This document shows positions 18,455 to 28,639 of a stretch of 64,000 bases of DNA, in pieces. The number at the start of each line of letters is the position of its first letter. The first letter of the stretch is position 1. The notes beneath the pieces are model-generated. The model had not been told where the DNA came from. It saw nothing but the letters and a program-made list of their open reading frames with translations, and searched no databases. Origin of the DNA: Deinococcus multiflagellatus (GTDB lineage Bacteria; Deinococcota; Deinococci; Deinococcales; Deinococcaceae). The DNA lies in contig NZ_JAIQXV010000018.1 of the NCBI RefSeq assembly GCF_020166415.1, positions 40,781-104,780 on the forward strand, read 5' to 3'. Made by a program: the position numbers and the translations under genes.

Positions 18455-19782
18455 AAATTCGCAACCGCTCCCACCTGATGCGGTTTCTGGCCCTGCTGAT
18501 GTTCCTGACCCTGGTCTGGGCCTACGCCCAGCTGGAATGGGGCGCGCCCCAGAGCGCGCGGCAAAAGGCCGTGCAGGCGCGCGGGTCTGTGGTGTCGGCC
18601 GATGGGCGGGTGCTGGCCACCAGCGTGGACGGCAAACGGGTTTATCCGCAGGGCACCCTGGCCGGGCAGCTGCTGGGCATGATGGGCGCCACCGAGGGCC
18701 TGGAGGGCCTGGAACACGCCTACGACGGGCCGCTGACCGCTGGCCGCACCCTGAAACTGACCATCGACACCGGCATCCAGGCGGCGGCCGAAGCGGCGCT
18801 GGCCCGCACCATTCCCGAGCACCAGGGCGAATACGGCGCCGCTGTGGTGCTCGAAACCCGCACCGGGCGCGTGCTGGCGGCGGCCAGCTACCCGCCCTTT
18901 GATCCGGGCACGTGGCGCACCTACTCGGAGGGGGCCCGGCGCAACCGCGCCTTCCTGGACCGCTTTGAGCCCGGATCCACCGTGAAGGCGCTGGTGGTGG
19001 CCGCCGCGCTGAACGAGGGCCTGACCACCCCAGACACCCTGTACAGCACCCCCATGAGCCGCTTTGTGGGTGGGCGCTGGGGCAGCCGCATTGGCGACAG
19101 CGTGGCCCACCCCAAAACGCTGACCACCCAGGGCGTGCTGCAGTACAGCTCCAACGTGGGCATGACCCATATCGTGGAGCACTTCCCCAAAGAGCGCATG
19201 CGCGGCTATCTGGAGCAGTACGGGTTTGGGCGCGACATTCCGCTGCCCACGGTGGTGGCCGCCAGTGGACAACTGCAGCCCCTAAGCCGCTGGAGTGAGC
19301 TGGTGCGCGCCACCAACGCCTTCGGGCAGGGCATGAGCAGCACCACGCTGCAGCTGGCGGCGGCCTTCAACGTGCTGGCCAATGACGGCCGCTACGTCTC
19401 GCCCCGTCTGGTGGAAGGTGAAGCAGGTCAGGAGCGGCGCGACGTGCTGCGCCCGGAAGTGGCGCGCACCACCCGCACCATGCTGCAGACCGTGGTGCAG
19501 CGGATTGCAGGCAACGCCGGCATCAAAGGCTATGACCTGGCTGGCAAGACCGGCACCGCGCAGGTGGTGGTGGACGGCCGCTATTCCAGCAGCATCTATG
19601 ACAGCGTGTTCGCGGGCTTTTTCCCCGTGGACAGCCCCCGCATCACCATTGCGGTTATGGTGCACGGCGCCAAGGTGAAATACCACGGCTCGCAGCTGGC
19701 CGCGCCTATTTTCCGCTCTATCTCTGCAGATGTGCTGTCGAGCTGGGGCGTGGTGCCGCCCACCTCGGGCGACAATGAGTGA
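18445..19782 (+). CDS. ftsI: septal penicillin-binding protein / peptidoglycan transpeptidase FtsI
   Basis: A 445-aa class B PBP. One N-terminal membrane helix (about 10-30), a pedestal region (about 40-100), then the transpeptidase domain with SxxK (GSTVK, about residue 178), SxN (SSN, about 235) and KTG (AGKTGTAQ, about 370). It cross-links septal peptidoglycan with FtsW. It is shorter than E. coli FtsI because the pedestal is reduced. The start GTG 18445 has GGAGGTGA 7 nt upstream inside ftsL; GTG 18451 is a second in-frame possibility. A terminator follows at 19821-19870, so mraY and the mur genes are not part of this operon. Confidence 0.93.
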
Positions 19783-19820
19783 ATTCTAAGAGACGCTGAG
19801 AAGCTGAACTTCCGGTCAAC

Positions 19821-19870
19821 TGACACTTCGGCTGCCTCTCACTGGGGCTCACCGCCGAAGTGTCATTTTT
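19821..19870 (+). terminator. rho-independent terminator after ftsI
   Basis: TGACACTTCGGC (19821-19832) is perfectly complementary to GCCGAAGTGTCA (19854-19865) and is followed by TTTTT. Confidence 0.8.
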
Positions 19871-20212
19871 CCTACCTTACTGGGCGCTGCAGCTGAACAA
19901 TAGGGGAGCGGCAGCACCCGAATCCGGCATTCTTCACACGAAATCAATGAGAAACTAAATGAGACGATTAGAACTTGTCTCATGATTAGAACCCGCTTTT
20001 GCTGGGCGGATTCCATTTGTTTTGAACTGTTGCCACCCGAATGGTCGGCACTGGATGAGCCAGGAGACAGCACTTTCTCAAAAACCTGCCATTTCTCCCC
20101 ATTACGCTCATGCACGAACAGGGGGACGCTTCATGCGCCCTCAACCCAGTGATGTTCCTTTCATTGACCCTCAACGGGCGCGCGCCCTGGCGCTGCGCCC
20201 GCAGGAGAACGC
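19871..20212. other. AT-richer intergenic region with a palindrome and a direct repeat
   Basis: No gene is supported. ATGAGAC (19959-19965) and GTCTCAT (19977-19983) form an inverted repeat with an 11-nt spacer, and GATTAGAAC occurs at 19966-19974 and again at 19984-19992. The layout resembles an operator. GC is visibly lower than in the flanks (19920-20120). It probably holds the promoter of the 3D-domain gene at 20213. Confidence 0.45.
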
Positions 20213-20770
20213 ATGTCTCAACGCCCTTTGAACTGGATTCGCGCCGCCGCCTTCGTCCTGCTGGGTACAGCGGGCGCCACGCCGGCCCTGCCTGCCAGTA
20301 CCGTGGCCTCAGACGCGGTGCGTGACGCCCTGACCGTTCGCCCGGCCGCCTCCCCGGCCCCCCAGCAGGCGGCCCAGAACCGCGCCGCCGCCATTGCCCA
20401 GGCGCAGCAGCCCAGCCAGCCGGTGGCGCTCACGCCGGTCCGTGGCCGCTCGGCGGTGGCCCGCTCCACCGCCTACAACAGCCTGCCCAGCCAGACCGAC
20501 GGCTCGCCGTACATCACGGCCACGGGCACCCGCACCCGGCCCGGCGTGATCGCCCTGTCGCGCGACCTGCTGCGCCTTTTTCCCTACGGCACCCGCGTCA
20601 TGATTGAGGACCTCAGCGGGCGCTACTCCAACATGCTGCGCGGCCGGGTGTTCATCGTGGAAGACACGATGGCCGCCCGCAAAACCAACAGTGTGGACAT
20701 CTGGATGCCCACCCGCACCGAGGCCCTGAACTGGGGCGCGCGCCAGATCCGCATTACCGCCATTCGCTGA
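20213..20770 (+). CDS. secreted 3D (Asp-Asp-Asp) domain protein
   Basis: A 185-aa protein with a signal peptide (residues 1-28), an Ala/Pro/Gln-rich linker (30-75), and a C-terminal 3D domain: TAYNSLPSQTDGSP, TATGTRTRPGVIALS, PYGTRV, the diagnostic VEDTM and NSVDIWMPTRTEAL (the last Asp). 3D domains occur in MltA-type lytic transglycosylases and in stationary-phase cell-wall hydrolases such as YuiC/YocH. The role in peptidoglycan turnover is inferred. AGGAGA precedes ATG 20213 by about 7 nt. It follows the cell-wall operon but has its own upstream region. Confidence 0.85.
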   Translation: MSQRPLNWIRAAAFVLLGTAGATPALPASTVASDAVRDALTVRPAASPAPQQAAQNRAAAIAQAQQPSQPVALTPVRGRSAVARSTAYNSLPSQTDGSPYITATGTRTRPGVIALSRDLLRLFPYGTRVMIEDLSGRYSNMLRGRVFIVEDTMAARKTNSVDIWMPTRTEALNWGARQIRITAIR

Positions 20771-20842
20771 CCTTTCTGCTGCCCTCCAGGCCCCCGCCCG
20801 CCCGCGCCGCTGCCGGGCGGGGCCTTCACTTTGGTCCTCTGC

Positions 20843-20848
20843 TATCCT
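20843..20848 (+). promoter_or_regulatory. -10 box, ABC transporter permease
   Basis: TATCCT, 9 bp before ATG 20858. This excludes the in-frame TTG at 20831. Confidence 0.45.
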
Positions 20849-20857
20849 CCCCGGTGC

Positions 20858-22030
20858 ATGTCCAAGCCTGACCGCGCCCTGCCCTGGCGACTGGCGCGCG
20901 CCCACCTGCGCCGCCGCCGCACCCAGAACACCCTGACCATTCTGGGCATTGCGGTGGGGGTCATGGCCCTGATTGCGGCGCTCAGCCTGACCAACGGCTT
21001 TACCCGCGCGCTGGTGGACGCCACGCTGCGCGCCAGCCCCCACCTCAGCGTGACCGCTTTCCGGCCTGTCCCGCCCGACGCCGAACTGGAAGCCGCCCTG
21101 CGCGCTGACCGCCGGGTGCTGGCCTTTACACCCTTCCTGGCCGACAAGGGGTTGCTCACCCGGCCTGCCTCGCCGGGGCGAGGCGCCGGGGTGGACTTCA
21201 CCACCCTGTTTGGCGTGACCCCTGCCGCCCGGGAAGTGCTGCAACTGCCCGCCGAGCAGCAAGCCGCGCTGGGCAGCCTGAAAGACGGCGAGGTGCTGCT
21301 GGGCGCGGCCCTGGCCCGCAGCGTGGGGGCCTTTACTGGCGATACGGTGCGCCTGCTGAACAGCACCCAGCGCCGCACGACCCTGCGCGTGCGCGGCGTG
21401 TTTTCCACCGGTAACTACCTGATTGATTCCGCCTACGCCTTTACCAACCTGAAGACCCTGCAGGCCCTGCAGGGGACCCAGGCCATCACGGGCTACCAGC
21501 TGCGCCTGCACGACCCCGCCCAGGCCCCGGCGGTGGGCGACGACCTGACCCGTACCCGCGCCTACTCGCCGCTGCCCTGGCAAAGCCTGTACGGCACGCT
21601 GCTGGACCAACTGGCGCTGCAGAAACGGGTGATTGCCTTTGTGGTGCTGCTCATCGTGGTGGTGGCGGCCTTTGGGATCGCCAACGTGCTGACGCTGGCG
21701 GTGTTCGAGAAAACACAGGAAATCGCCATTCTGCGCGCCATCGGGGCCACCCGGCCGCTGATCACCCGCATCTTTCTGCTGGAGGGCCTGGCGCTGGGGC
21801 TGGGCGGGCTGCTGCTGGGCAACCTGCTGGGCCTGGGCATCAGTGCGTATTTCACGGTGCGGCCCTTTACCCTGCCGGGCGACCTGTATTTCATCACCAC
21901 CCTGCCGGTCGAGGTGCGCCTGACCGACGTGCTGGGCGTGAATGCCATTGGCCTGGTGACCACCCTGCTGGCGGCCCTCATTCCGGCCCGGCGGGCGGCG
22001 GCGGTGGAACCGGCGCGGATTCTGCGCTGA
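20858..22030 (+). CDS. ABC transporter permease, MacB/LolE-FtsX type
   Basis: A 390-aa protein from ATG 20858 (MSKPDRALPWRLARAHL). The topology is typical of FtsX/MacB: TM1 near residues 27-48 (TILGIAVGVMALIAALSL), a large periplasmic domain (about 50-255), then three helices near 265-290, 310-340 and 360-382 with the EKTQEIAILRAIGATRPLI cytoplasmic loop, and the C-terminal PARRAAAVEPARILR. Such permeases move lipoproteins, peptides or macrolides outward by mechanotransmission. No ATPase subunit is adjacent, so the substrate cannot be inferred. Confidence 0.88.
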   Translation: MSKPDRALPWRLARAHLRRRRTQNTLTILGIAVGVMALIAALSLTNGFTRALVDATLRASPHLSVTAFRPVPPDAELEAALRADRRVLAFTPFLADKGLLTRPASPGRGAGVDFTTLFGVTPAAREVLQLPAEQQAALGSLKDGEVLLGAALARSVGAFTGDTVRLLNSTQRRTTLRVRGVFSTGNYLIDSAYAFTNLKTLQALQGTQAITGYQLRLHDPAQAPAVGDDLTRTRAYSPLPWQSLYGTLLDQLALQKRVIAFVVLLIVVVAAFGIANVLTLAVFEKTQEIAILRAIGATRPLITRIFLLEGLALGLGGLLLGNLLGLGISAYFTVRPFTLPGDLYFITTLPVEVRLTDVLGVNAIGLVTTLLAALIPARRAAAVEPARILR

Positions 22031-22272
22031 GCAAAGGGGTGTAGGTTTGAAAGGGTGCTGGCCTGAGGCTGGACGCCGCTGAAGTTGCTGGGGGAGACCT
22101 ATGGCTCCCGACTCGGGAAGCTGCCCCAGGCGCCTTCCAAAGGCTGCTTCACACGCCCCGTCAGGGCGGCGTCACCTGCCTGACGGTGACCTGAAGCACC
22201 ATTAACAAAGCCTCCCAGGCCGCTCACGGTGCGTCATCTTGCCGCCCGTAGGCTGTGCCCTGGAGGTACGAC

Positions 22273-23298
<1,026 letters not shown>

Positions 23299-23311
23299 TC
23301 TTCAGCGTGAA

Positions 23312-23347
23312 GCCCACCCCCGCCCGCCGTGGTGGGGGTGGTTTTTT
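23312..23347 (+). terminator. rho-independent terminator of PEGA gene
   Basis: CCACCCCCGCC and GGTGGGGGTGG form a strong stem followed by TTTTTTG. Confidence 0.85.
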
Positions 23348-23353
23348 GTGTGC

Positions 23354-23421
23354 AGATGGGTAATGGCACATGGCAGATGGCAAGGTGATAAAGCCATCTG
23401 CCATCAGCTATCAGCCATCGG
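23354..23421. repeat. inverted arrays of ATGGCAN heptamers
   Basis: The left arm (23354-23386) is ATGGGTA, ATGGCAC, ATGGCAG, ATGGCAA. The right arm (23392-23421) is the inverted counterpart (GCCATCT, GCCATCA, GCTATCA, GCCATCG) and runs into the stop codon of the MazG-Nudix gene (23411-23413). Confidence 0.65.
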
Positions 23422-24670
23422 CCTCCTCCGGCCCCTGGGTCAGCAGGTCGTGCAGAATCCGGGCGGTCATGCCCCAGATGTCGTGGCCCTGCCAGGGGTA
23501 GCGGTAGAGGGGCACGCGGGTGCCGTCGGGGAGGGTGCGGGTTTCGGTGGTCACGGGCAGGGCGCGCAGCTCGGCCAGGGTGGGCAGCAGCAGCTGGGCC
23601 ACCTCGGCGCTGAGGGTCAGCCCCGGCTGCGCGGGAATGCGGGCCAGCACAGGCGTGACATGAAAGCCGATGGGCGTGAACACGTCGTCCAGTTCGCCCA
23701 GCACGGTCACGGCGGCCGGGTCCAGGCCCACCTCCTCCTGGGCTTCGCGCAGGGCGCCCGTGACTGGGTCCTCACCCGGTTCCAGACTGCCCCCCGGAAA
23801 GCTGATCTGGCCCCGGTGGGTGGGCAGGTCGGCCGAGCGGACCGTCAGCAGAACGCGGGGGCTGGCTTCCCGGGTCAGACCCACCAGCACGGCGGCGCGG
23901 CGGTATTCAGGCAGGTGCAGGGTGCGGCGCTCGCGTTCCCCCACCCAGGTGGCCCAGGGGTCGGCTGCAGCCCGGTCCAGTGGATCAGTCACGGGGATGG
24001 CCGCTGCGCCGGCGTCCAGTGCCCGCAGCGCCGCTGTGGTGTGGTCGCGCAGGGCCAGTTCGGGGTCCACGCCTGCCGCGCGGGCCCAGGCCACCACCGC
24101 CGAGAGCACCTGTGCCACGCCCTCCGGGGTGGCCGGGGCCTCCTGCAGCGCCGCCAGGGCCTGGGCCTGCCGCTGGCCCGGCTCGCCCCTGGGCGGCGCG
24201 GTGCCTGGCTGGGCACCCACCTGCTGCGCGCTCAGTTTCTGGGCCTGGGCCTCGCGGCTCAGGGCGCCCAGGCCAGCGGGCACCCGCTCCAGGGCGCTTC
24301 TGGGCCGCCCGCCGCGCTCTGTGGCCTTGATGGCCTGCCAGTTGGTGACCACCTCGGCGCTGCCCGCCACCGCCGTGTCTCCGAACACATGGGGATGGCG
24401 CCGCACCAGCTTCTCCACAATGCTCTGTTCCACGTCCGCGTAGGAGAAGGTGCCGGCCTCCTCGCCAATGACGCTGTGAAAGGCCACCTGCAGCAGCACG
24501 TCGCCCAGTTCGTCGGCCAGTTCGGGGCCGCCGCCCCCGGCCGCAGCGTCGGCGGCCTCGGCGGCTTCTTCCAGCAGGTAGGGGCGCAGGGATTGGTGGG
24601 TCTGCTCCTGGTCCCACGGGCAGCCGCCGGGCCCGCGCAGGCGGCGCATGATGGTCAGTAGATCCTGCAT
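23411..24670 (-). CDS. MazG nucleotide pyrophosphohydrolase fused to a Nudix (CoA pyrophosphatase-type) domain
   Basis: A 419-aa protein. N-terminal half (about 1-120): MazG with [24 protein letters not shown] and [17 protein letters not shown], i.e. the ExxE12-28ExxD metal-binding motif. Residues about 120-210 look like the second MazG repeat but have lost its acidic motif. C-terminal half (about 225-419): Nudix hydrolase with the [29 protein letters not shown] signature region (Nudix box GX5EX7REUXEEXGU) and the [11 protein letters not shown] motif typical of CoA diphosphatases. Both are house-cleaning enzymes, acting on NTPs and on CoA or oxidised nucleotides. The minus-strand -10 TACAGT lies 6 bp upstream of the ATG. 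There is no stop or frameshift between the halves. Confidence 0.88.
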   Translation of the reverse strand: MQDLLTIMRRLRGPGGCPWDQEQTHQSLRPYLLEEAAEAADAAAGGGGPELADELGDVLLQVAFHSVIGEEAGTFSYADVEQSIVEKLVRRHPHVFGDTAVAGSAEVVTNWQAIKATERGGRPRSALERVPAGLGALSREAQAQKLSAQQVGAQPGTAPPRGEPGQRQAQALAALQEAPATPEGVAQVLSAVVAWARAAGVDPELALRDHTTAALRALDAGAAAIPVTDPLDRAAADPWATWVGERERRTLHLPEYRRAAVLVGLTREASPRVLLTVRSADLPTHRGQISFPGGSLEPGEDPVTGALREAQEEVGLDPAAVTVLGELDDVFTPIGFHVTPVLARIPAQPGLTLSAEVAQLLLPTLAELRALPVTTETRTLPDGTRVPLYRYPWQGHDIWGMTARILHDLLTQGPEEADG

Positions 24671-24676
24671 GGCCCT

Positions 24677-24682
24677 ACTGTA
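24677..24682 (-). promoter_or_regulatory. -10 box of leaderless promoter, MazG-Nudix gene
   Basis: TACAGT on the minus strand, 6 bp from the start codon at 24670. Confidence 0.45.
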
Positions 24683-24789
24683 GCGGCCCGCTGGAACGGC
24701 CCGGGGCCCTGGTGGCGCCCTTGGGCGGCCAGGGCGCCCCTCAGCGCCCCCTCACACCGCGTCAGCTTGGGTGTGATGCACTGGCCCGC

Positions 24790-25251
24790 ATGAAGTTCCT
24801 GCTTTCCACGGCCCTGGCCGCCTCGGTGCTGACCCTCCCCCTGGCGAGCGCCCAGACGCCGGCCAGCTGGACCGCCCAGCGCCTCTCGGCAGCCACCTAC
24901 GTCATCCTGGACCCCAAAATCGAGGGCAACCCCAACCTCGTGAGCGCCGAGCAGCGCGCCAGCATCCTGGCAGCCATGAAGCGCGACAGCGCCGGGGCCA
25001 TCAAGCGCCGGTATCCCAGGGCCACCGTGACCGAGAAGGCGGGCGCCCCCGGGGCCATCGAGGTGCGCCCGGTGTTCGTGGCGCCCCGCGCCCTGCTGCC
25101 CTGGAACAAGCTGGGCGCCCGCCTGGAATTCCGCCTGCCCGAAGGCCAGAACGTGGTGCTCAGTGAAACCTTCGGGATTTCCGTGCTGCTGCGCTATCAG
25201 GCCGAGTTCGTGAATTACCTGTACGACCAGTTGGCGGCCCGCCTGCCCTGA
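24790..25251 (+). CDS. secreted hypothetical protein
   Basis: A 153-aa protein from ATG 24790. A clean signal peptide covers residues 1-21 (AxA cleavage at ASA-QTP). The mature part is about 130 aa with no Cys, a central helical stretch (SAEQRASILAAMKRD) and beta-rich segments (AIEVRPVFVAP, GARLEFRLPEG). No family was recognised. A longer frame from 24712 is rejected because it would place residues ahead of the signal peptide. A TGCACT box at 24777-24782 lies 7 bp upstream. Confidence 0.75.
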   Translation: MKFLLSTALAASVLTLPLASAQTPASWTAQRLSAATYVILDPKIEGNPNLVSAEQRASILAAMKRDSAGAIKRRYPRATVTEKAGAPGAIEVRPVFVAPRALLPWNKLGARLEFRLPEGQNVVLSETFGISVLLRYQAEFVNYLYDQLAARLP

Positions 25252-25325
25252 GCGCGGGCGCACCGTCATTGCCCCGGGGCCCGTGTCTGCACGCGGCCCC
25301 ACACTGCGCCCGGCCTGCGGCGTGT

Positions 25326-25331
25326 TACCGT
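25326..25331 (+). promoter_or_regulatory. -10 box of leaderless promoter, SDR gene
   Basis: TACCGT, 6 bp before ATG 25338. Confidence 0.45.
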
Positions 25332-25337
25332 CCGCCC

Positions 25338-26049
<712 letters not shown>

Positions 26050-26051
<2 letters not shown>

Positions 26052-26148
26052 GTGGTGGGTGGGGAGTGGTGAGTGGAAGAGGCGCTGTGCGCGCGCCCGA
26101 GAGGCTGTTTTTTCCACTGACCACTGCCTACTCACCACTCACCGCCCC
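26050..26148. repeat. inverted arrays of GTGGTGN heptamers
   Basis: The left arm (26050-26082) is AGTGGTG, GGTGGGG, AGTGGTG, AGTGGAA. The right arm (26112-26148) is the inverted counterpart (TTCCACT, GACCACT, GCCTACT, CACCACT, CACCGCC). It lies between the SDR stop and the smpB -10 box. Confidence 0.65.
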
Positions 26149-26152
26149 TTGC

Positions 26153-26158
26153 TAGAAT
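26153..26158 (+). promoter_or_regulatory. -10 box of leaderless promoter, smpB
   Basis: TAGAAT. The T of ATG 26157 lies inside the box, so the true start is probably GTG 26166, 7 bp downstream. Confidence 0.5.
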
Positions 26159-26165
26159 GCCCCGC

Positions 26166-26588
26166 GTGTACACGAACCGCCGCGCTCATTACGAGTACGA
26201 ATTATTAGAGCGCTTCGAGGCGGGCATCAGCCTGACGGGCAGTGAGGTCAAGAGCGTGCGGGCCGGCGGCGTGGATTTCCGCGACGCCTTTGCCCGGCTG
26301 CAGGGCGGCAACGTGGAGTTAGAAGGGCTGTACATTCCCACCTACAAGGAAGCGACCTACAACAACCACGAGCCCCGCCGCACCCGCCGCCTGCTGCTGA
26401 ACCGCGAGGAAATTGGCAAATTAAAGCGCGGCCTGGAGCAGAAGGGTCTGACCCTGGTGCCGACCCGGCTGTACCAGAAGGGCCGCTATTTCAAGGTGGA
26501 ACTGGCGCTGGCGCGCGGCAAGAAACTGCATGACAAGCGCCGCGCCGAGGCCGAAAAGACCGTGCGCCGGGAGCTGCGCGAGCTGTGA
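26166..26588 (+). CDS. smpB: SsrA-binding protein SmpB
   Basis: A 140-aa protein from GTG 26166 (VYTNRRAHYEYELLERFEAG); ATG 26157 would give 143 aa but overlaps the -10 box. The SmpB core is complete: SLTGSEVKSVRAGGVDFRDAF, YIPTYKEATYNNHEPRRTRRLLLNR and the basic C-terminal tail that reaches the decoding centre. SmpB delivers tmRNA to stalled ribosomes; ssrA is not in this window. Its stop overlaps the GTG of the amidase-like gene (GTGA), so the next genes are translationally coupled. Confidence 0.95.
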   Translation: MYTNRRAHYEYELLERFEAGISLTGSEVKSVRAGGVDFRDAFARLQGGNVELEGLYIPTYKEATYNNHEPRRTRRLLLNREEIGKLKRGLEQKGLTLVPTRLYQKGRYFKVELALARGKKLHDKRRAEAEKTVRRELREL

Positions 26589-27973
26589 AGGCCGCCCGCT
26601 CTGCCCGCCCCCGCGCCGCCCTGCGCCTGCTGAGCGCCGGCCTGCTGCTGCTGGGCCTCGCGGGGGCCCAGATTGCCTTCAGCCGCCTGAATCTGGCGGG
26701 GCAGCCGGTGGACAGCATTCAGCTGTACGGCGCCGAATACGCCAGCCAGAGCGTTCTGAGCGGCCTGCTCACCGTGACCCGCGAAGGCCAGATTGTGCGG
26801 GTCACGGGGCTGGGCCACACGCTGCTGCTGCCCATTGACGAGGACCAGCAGCGGGCCACCACCGATTTCAACACGGTGCAGCTGGACACCCGCCGCCTGC
26901 AGGCGCGCGCCGCCACGCTGGTGAATGGCAACCTGTACCTGCCGGTGGACACCCTGGCCGCCGGCCTGGGCGCCCAGTACGAGCCCGGCAAGCTGACGGT
27001 GCCCGCGCCGCAGCTGCTGGGCGTGAGCAGCCGCGCCGGGCGCGACACCGACCGGCTGGTGCTGGACCTCTCGCGCGATGTGGCCGTGCAAGACGAGCAG
27101 CGCGGCGACCGCGCGGTGATCACCCTGCGCGGCCTGAAGGGCGAGACCCGCCGCTACACCACCCGGGGGGCCTTTGTGCCCTCTGTGGACGTGGCGCGCA
27201 GCGGCGAGGACCTGACCGTGACCCTGCCCCTGAACGCGGGCAGCGGGTACCGCGTGTACAAGGTGGTGCGCCCCGGCAACGTGCGCGTGGTGGTGGACGC
27301 CGGGCCCGGGGTGGCGCGCAGCAGCCCCCAAGTGCTGACCCGGGTGACCGCTCCCCTGATCGTGCTGGACCCGGTGCGGGTGCCGGGCGTGGGCCGCGAC
27401 GTGACCCTGGAAGTGGCCCGGCGCGCGGCCGAGCTGCTCTCCAAGTTCGGCTGGCAGGTGCGCATGACCCGCGACGCCAGCCAGACCCTGAGCCGCGAGG
27501 ACGCCCTGCGGCTGACCCGCCAGAGCGACGTGTATCTGGCCCTGGACCTGGGGCGCCTGCCCGGGGCCCAGCGCAGCGGGGTGACCGTCTACGAGCAGAC
27601 CGGCCGGGCGAGCGCGCCCCTGATCAACACCATCCGCGCCGGCGCGGCGCCGCCTTACTCGGCGCTGGTGGTGGCGGGCCCGGGCAGCACCCGCCGCCTG
27701 GGTGAACTGCTGCGCGGCGAGCTGAAGGCCAAGGGCGTCACCGCCGGGCGCGAAACCACCAGCCGCGTGCTGTCGCTGGGCGAAGCCCCGCAGGCCGCGC
27801 TGCTGCTGGAACTGGGCTGGGCGGGCAACGCCGAGGATCTGGCCAAGCTGGGCGTGAACCAGCGCCTGCAGCTGATGGCCGAGGCAGTGGCGCGCTCGGT
27901 GGCCACCTACCTCACGGCCCGCGCCAACAACAACGCCAACATCAGTGCGGGTGCGGCGGGGGCCCAGCCATGA
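26585..27973 (+). CDS. secreted amidase_3-like protein lacking zinc ligands (probable pseudoenzyme)
   Basis: A 462-aa protein with a signal peptide (1-28), an AMIN-like / copper-amine-oxidase-N-like region (about 30-260) and a C-terminal domain with the amidase_3 fold order (about 258-450). Active enzymes carry the zinc ligands in DPGHGG, GxxEKD and SIHAN; here the matching positions read LDPVRVPG, GVGRDVTLEVARR and YLALDLG, so two His and one Glu are missing, whereas the late catalytic Glu (LLLELGWAGNAED) remains. It probably binds peptidoglycan or acts as a regulator and not as an N-acetylmuramoyl-L-alanine amidase. It is coupled to smpB upstream and to the GerMN gene downstream (overlap ATGA). 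Confidence 0.8.
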   Translation: MKAARSARPRAALRLLSAGLLLLGLAGAQIAFSRLNLAGQPVDSIQLYGAEYASQSVLSGLLTVTREGQIVRVTGLGHTLLLPIDEDQQRATTDFNTVQLDTRRLQARAATLVNGNLYLPVDTLAAGLGAQYEPGKLTVPAPQLLGVSSRAGRDTDRLVLDLSRDVAVQDEQRGDRAVITLRGLKGETRRYTTRGAFVPSVDVARSGEDLTVTLPLNAGSGYRVYKVVRPGNVRVVVDAGPGVARSSPQVLTRVTAPLIVLDPVRVPGVGRDVTLEVARRAAELLSKFGWQVRMTRDASQTLSREDALRLTRQSDVYLALDLGRLPGAQRSGVTVYEQTGRASAPLINTIRAGAAPPYSALVVAGPGSTRRLGELLRGELKAKGVTAGRETTSRVLSLGEAPQAALLLELGWAGNAEDLAKLGVNQRLQLMAEAVARSVATYLTARANNNANISAGAAGAQP

Positions 27974-28521
27974 CCGCGCTGCGCAAGCTGTTTTCGCTCT
28001 TCAACGTGGTGGCCGCGGCGCTGTTTGCCTGCTCGGTGCTGGCCCTGCAGGCAGTGCAGCGCACGCCGCCCACGCCCACGCCCCCCAAACCGGACCTCGA
28101 AGAGCGCCAGACCCTGAAGGTCAAGGTGTATTTCACCGACCCCCAGGTGCAGCGCCTGAAGCCCGAAACCCGCACCATTCAGGTGGTGCAGACCAACCCG
28201 CGCGCCGTGGCGCAGGCCGCCGTGAACGTGTGGACCCAGGGCCCCTTCGACAAGGGGCTGCTGGGCGTGGTGCCGACCGGCAGCGTGGCCCCCAAGGTGT
28301 ACCTGCGCGGGCAACACTTTTTCGTGGACCTGCCAGAGAGCTACGCCAAACTGCGCTACGGCACCAGCGGCGAGCGCATGCTGCTGTGTACCCTCACCCG
28401 CACCCTGCTCGACAGCCGGGGCCAGGACGTGACCTTCCTGCTGGCCGGCCAGAACGTGGAAACCCTGGGCCACCTGGACCTGCGCGAGCCGTACACCCGC
28501 GAGGACTGCGCGGATCAGTGA
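27970..28521 (+). CDS. GerMN-domain membrane-anchored protein
   Basis: A 183-aa protein: an N-terminal membrane anchor (about residues 12-32), a Pro-rich linker, and one GerMN (Spore_GerMN) domain (about 50-175) with LKVKVYFTDPQVQRL, QAAVNVWTQGPFDKGLLGVVP, and LLCTLTRTLLDSRGQDVTFLLAGQ. In sporulating Firmicutes GerM works with amidase-type and other envelope proteins; in this non-sporulating lineage a link with the amidase-like neighbour is plausible. The ATG overlaps the stop of the amidase-like gene. Confidence 0.85.
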   Translation: MTALRKLFSLFNVVAAALFACSVLALQAVQRTPPTPTPPKPDLEERQTLKVKVYFTDPQVQRLKPETRTIQVVQTNPRAVAQAAVNVWTQGPFDKGLLGVVPTGSVAPKVYLRGQHFFVDLPESYAKLRYGTSGERMLLCTLTRTLLDSRGQDVTFLLAGQNVETLGHLDLREPYTREDCADQ

Positions 28522-28526
28522 GGAGA

Positions 28527-28635
28527 GGTCTAAGGGTCAAAGAGTCGAAGGGTCTAAGGGGCAGGCGCCCCTGCGTGCGGGCCCACGCTCCTTCTGTTTT
28601 CCCTTAGACTCTTAGACCTTTAGACCCTTTGACCT
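28527..28635. repeat. inverted arrays of GTCTAAGG-type octamers
   Basis: The left arm (28527-28563) is GGTCTAA, GGGTCAAA, GAGTCGAA, GGGTCTAA. The right arm (28600-28635) is the inverted counterpart (TTAGACTC, TTAGACCT, TTAGACCC, TTTGACC). It ends 4 bp before the smc ATG. Confidence 0.65.
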
Positions 28636-28639
28636 CCCC

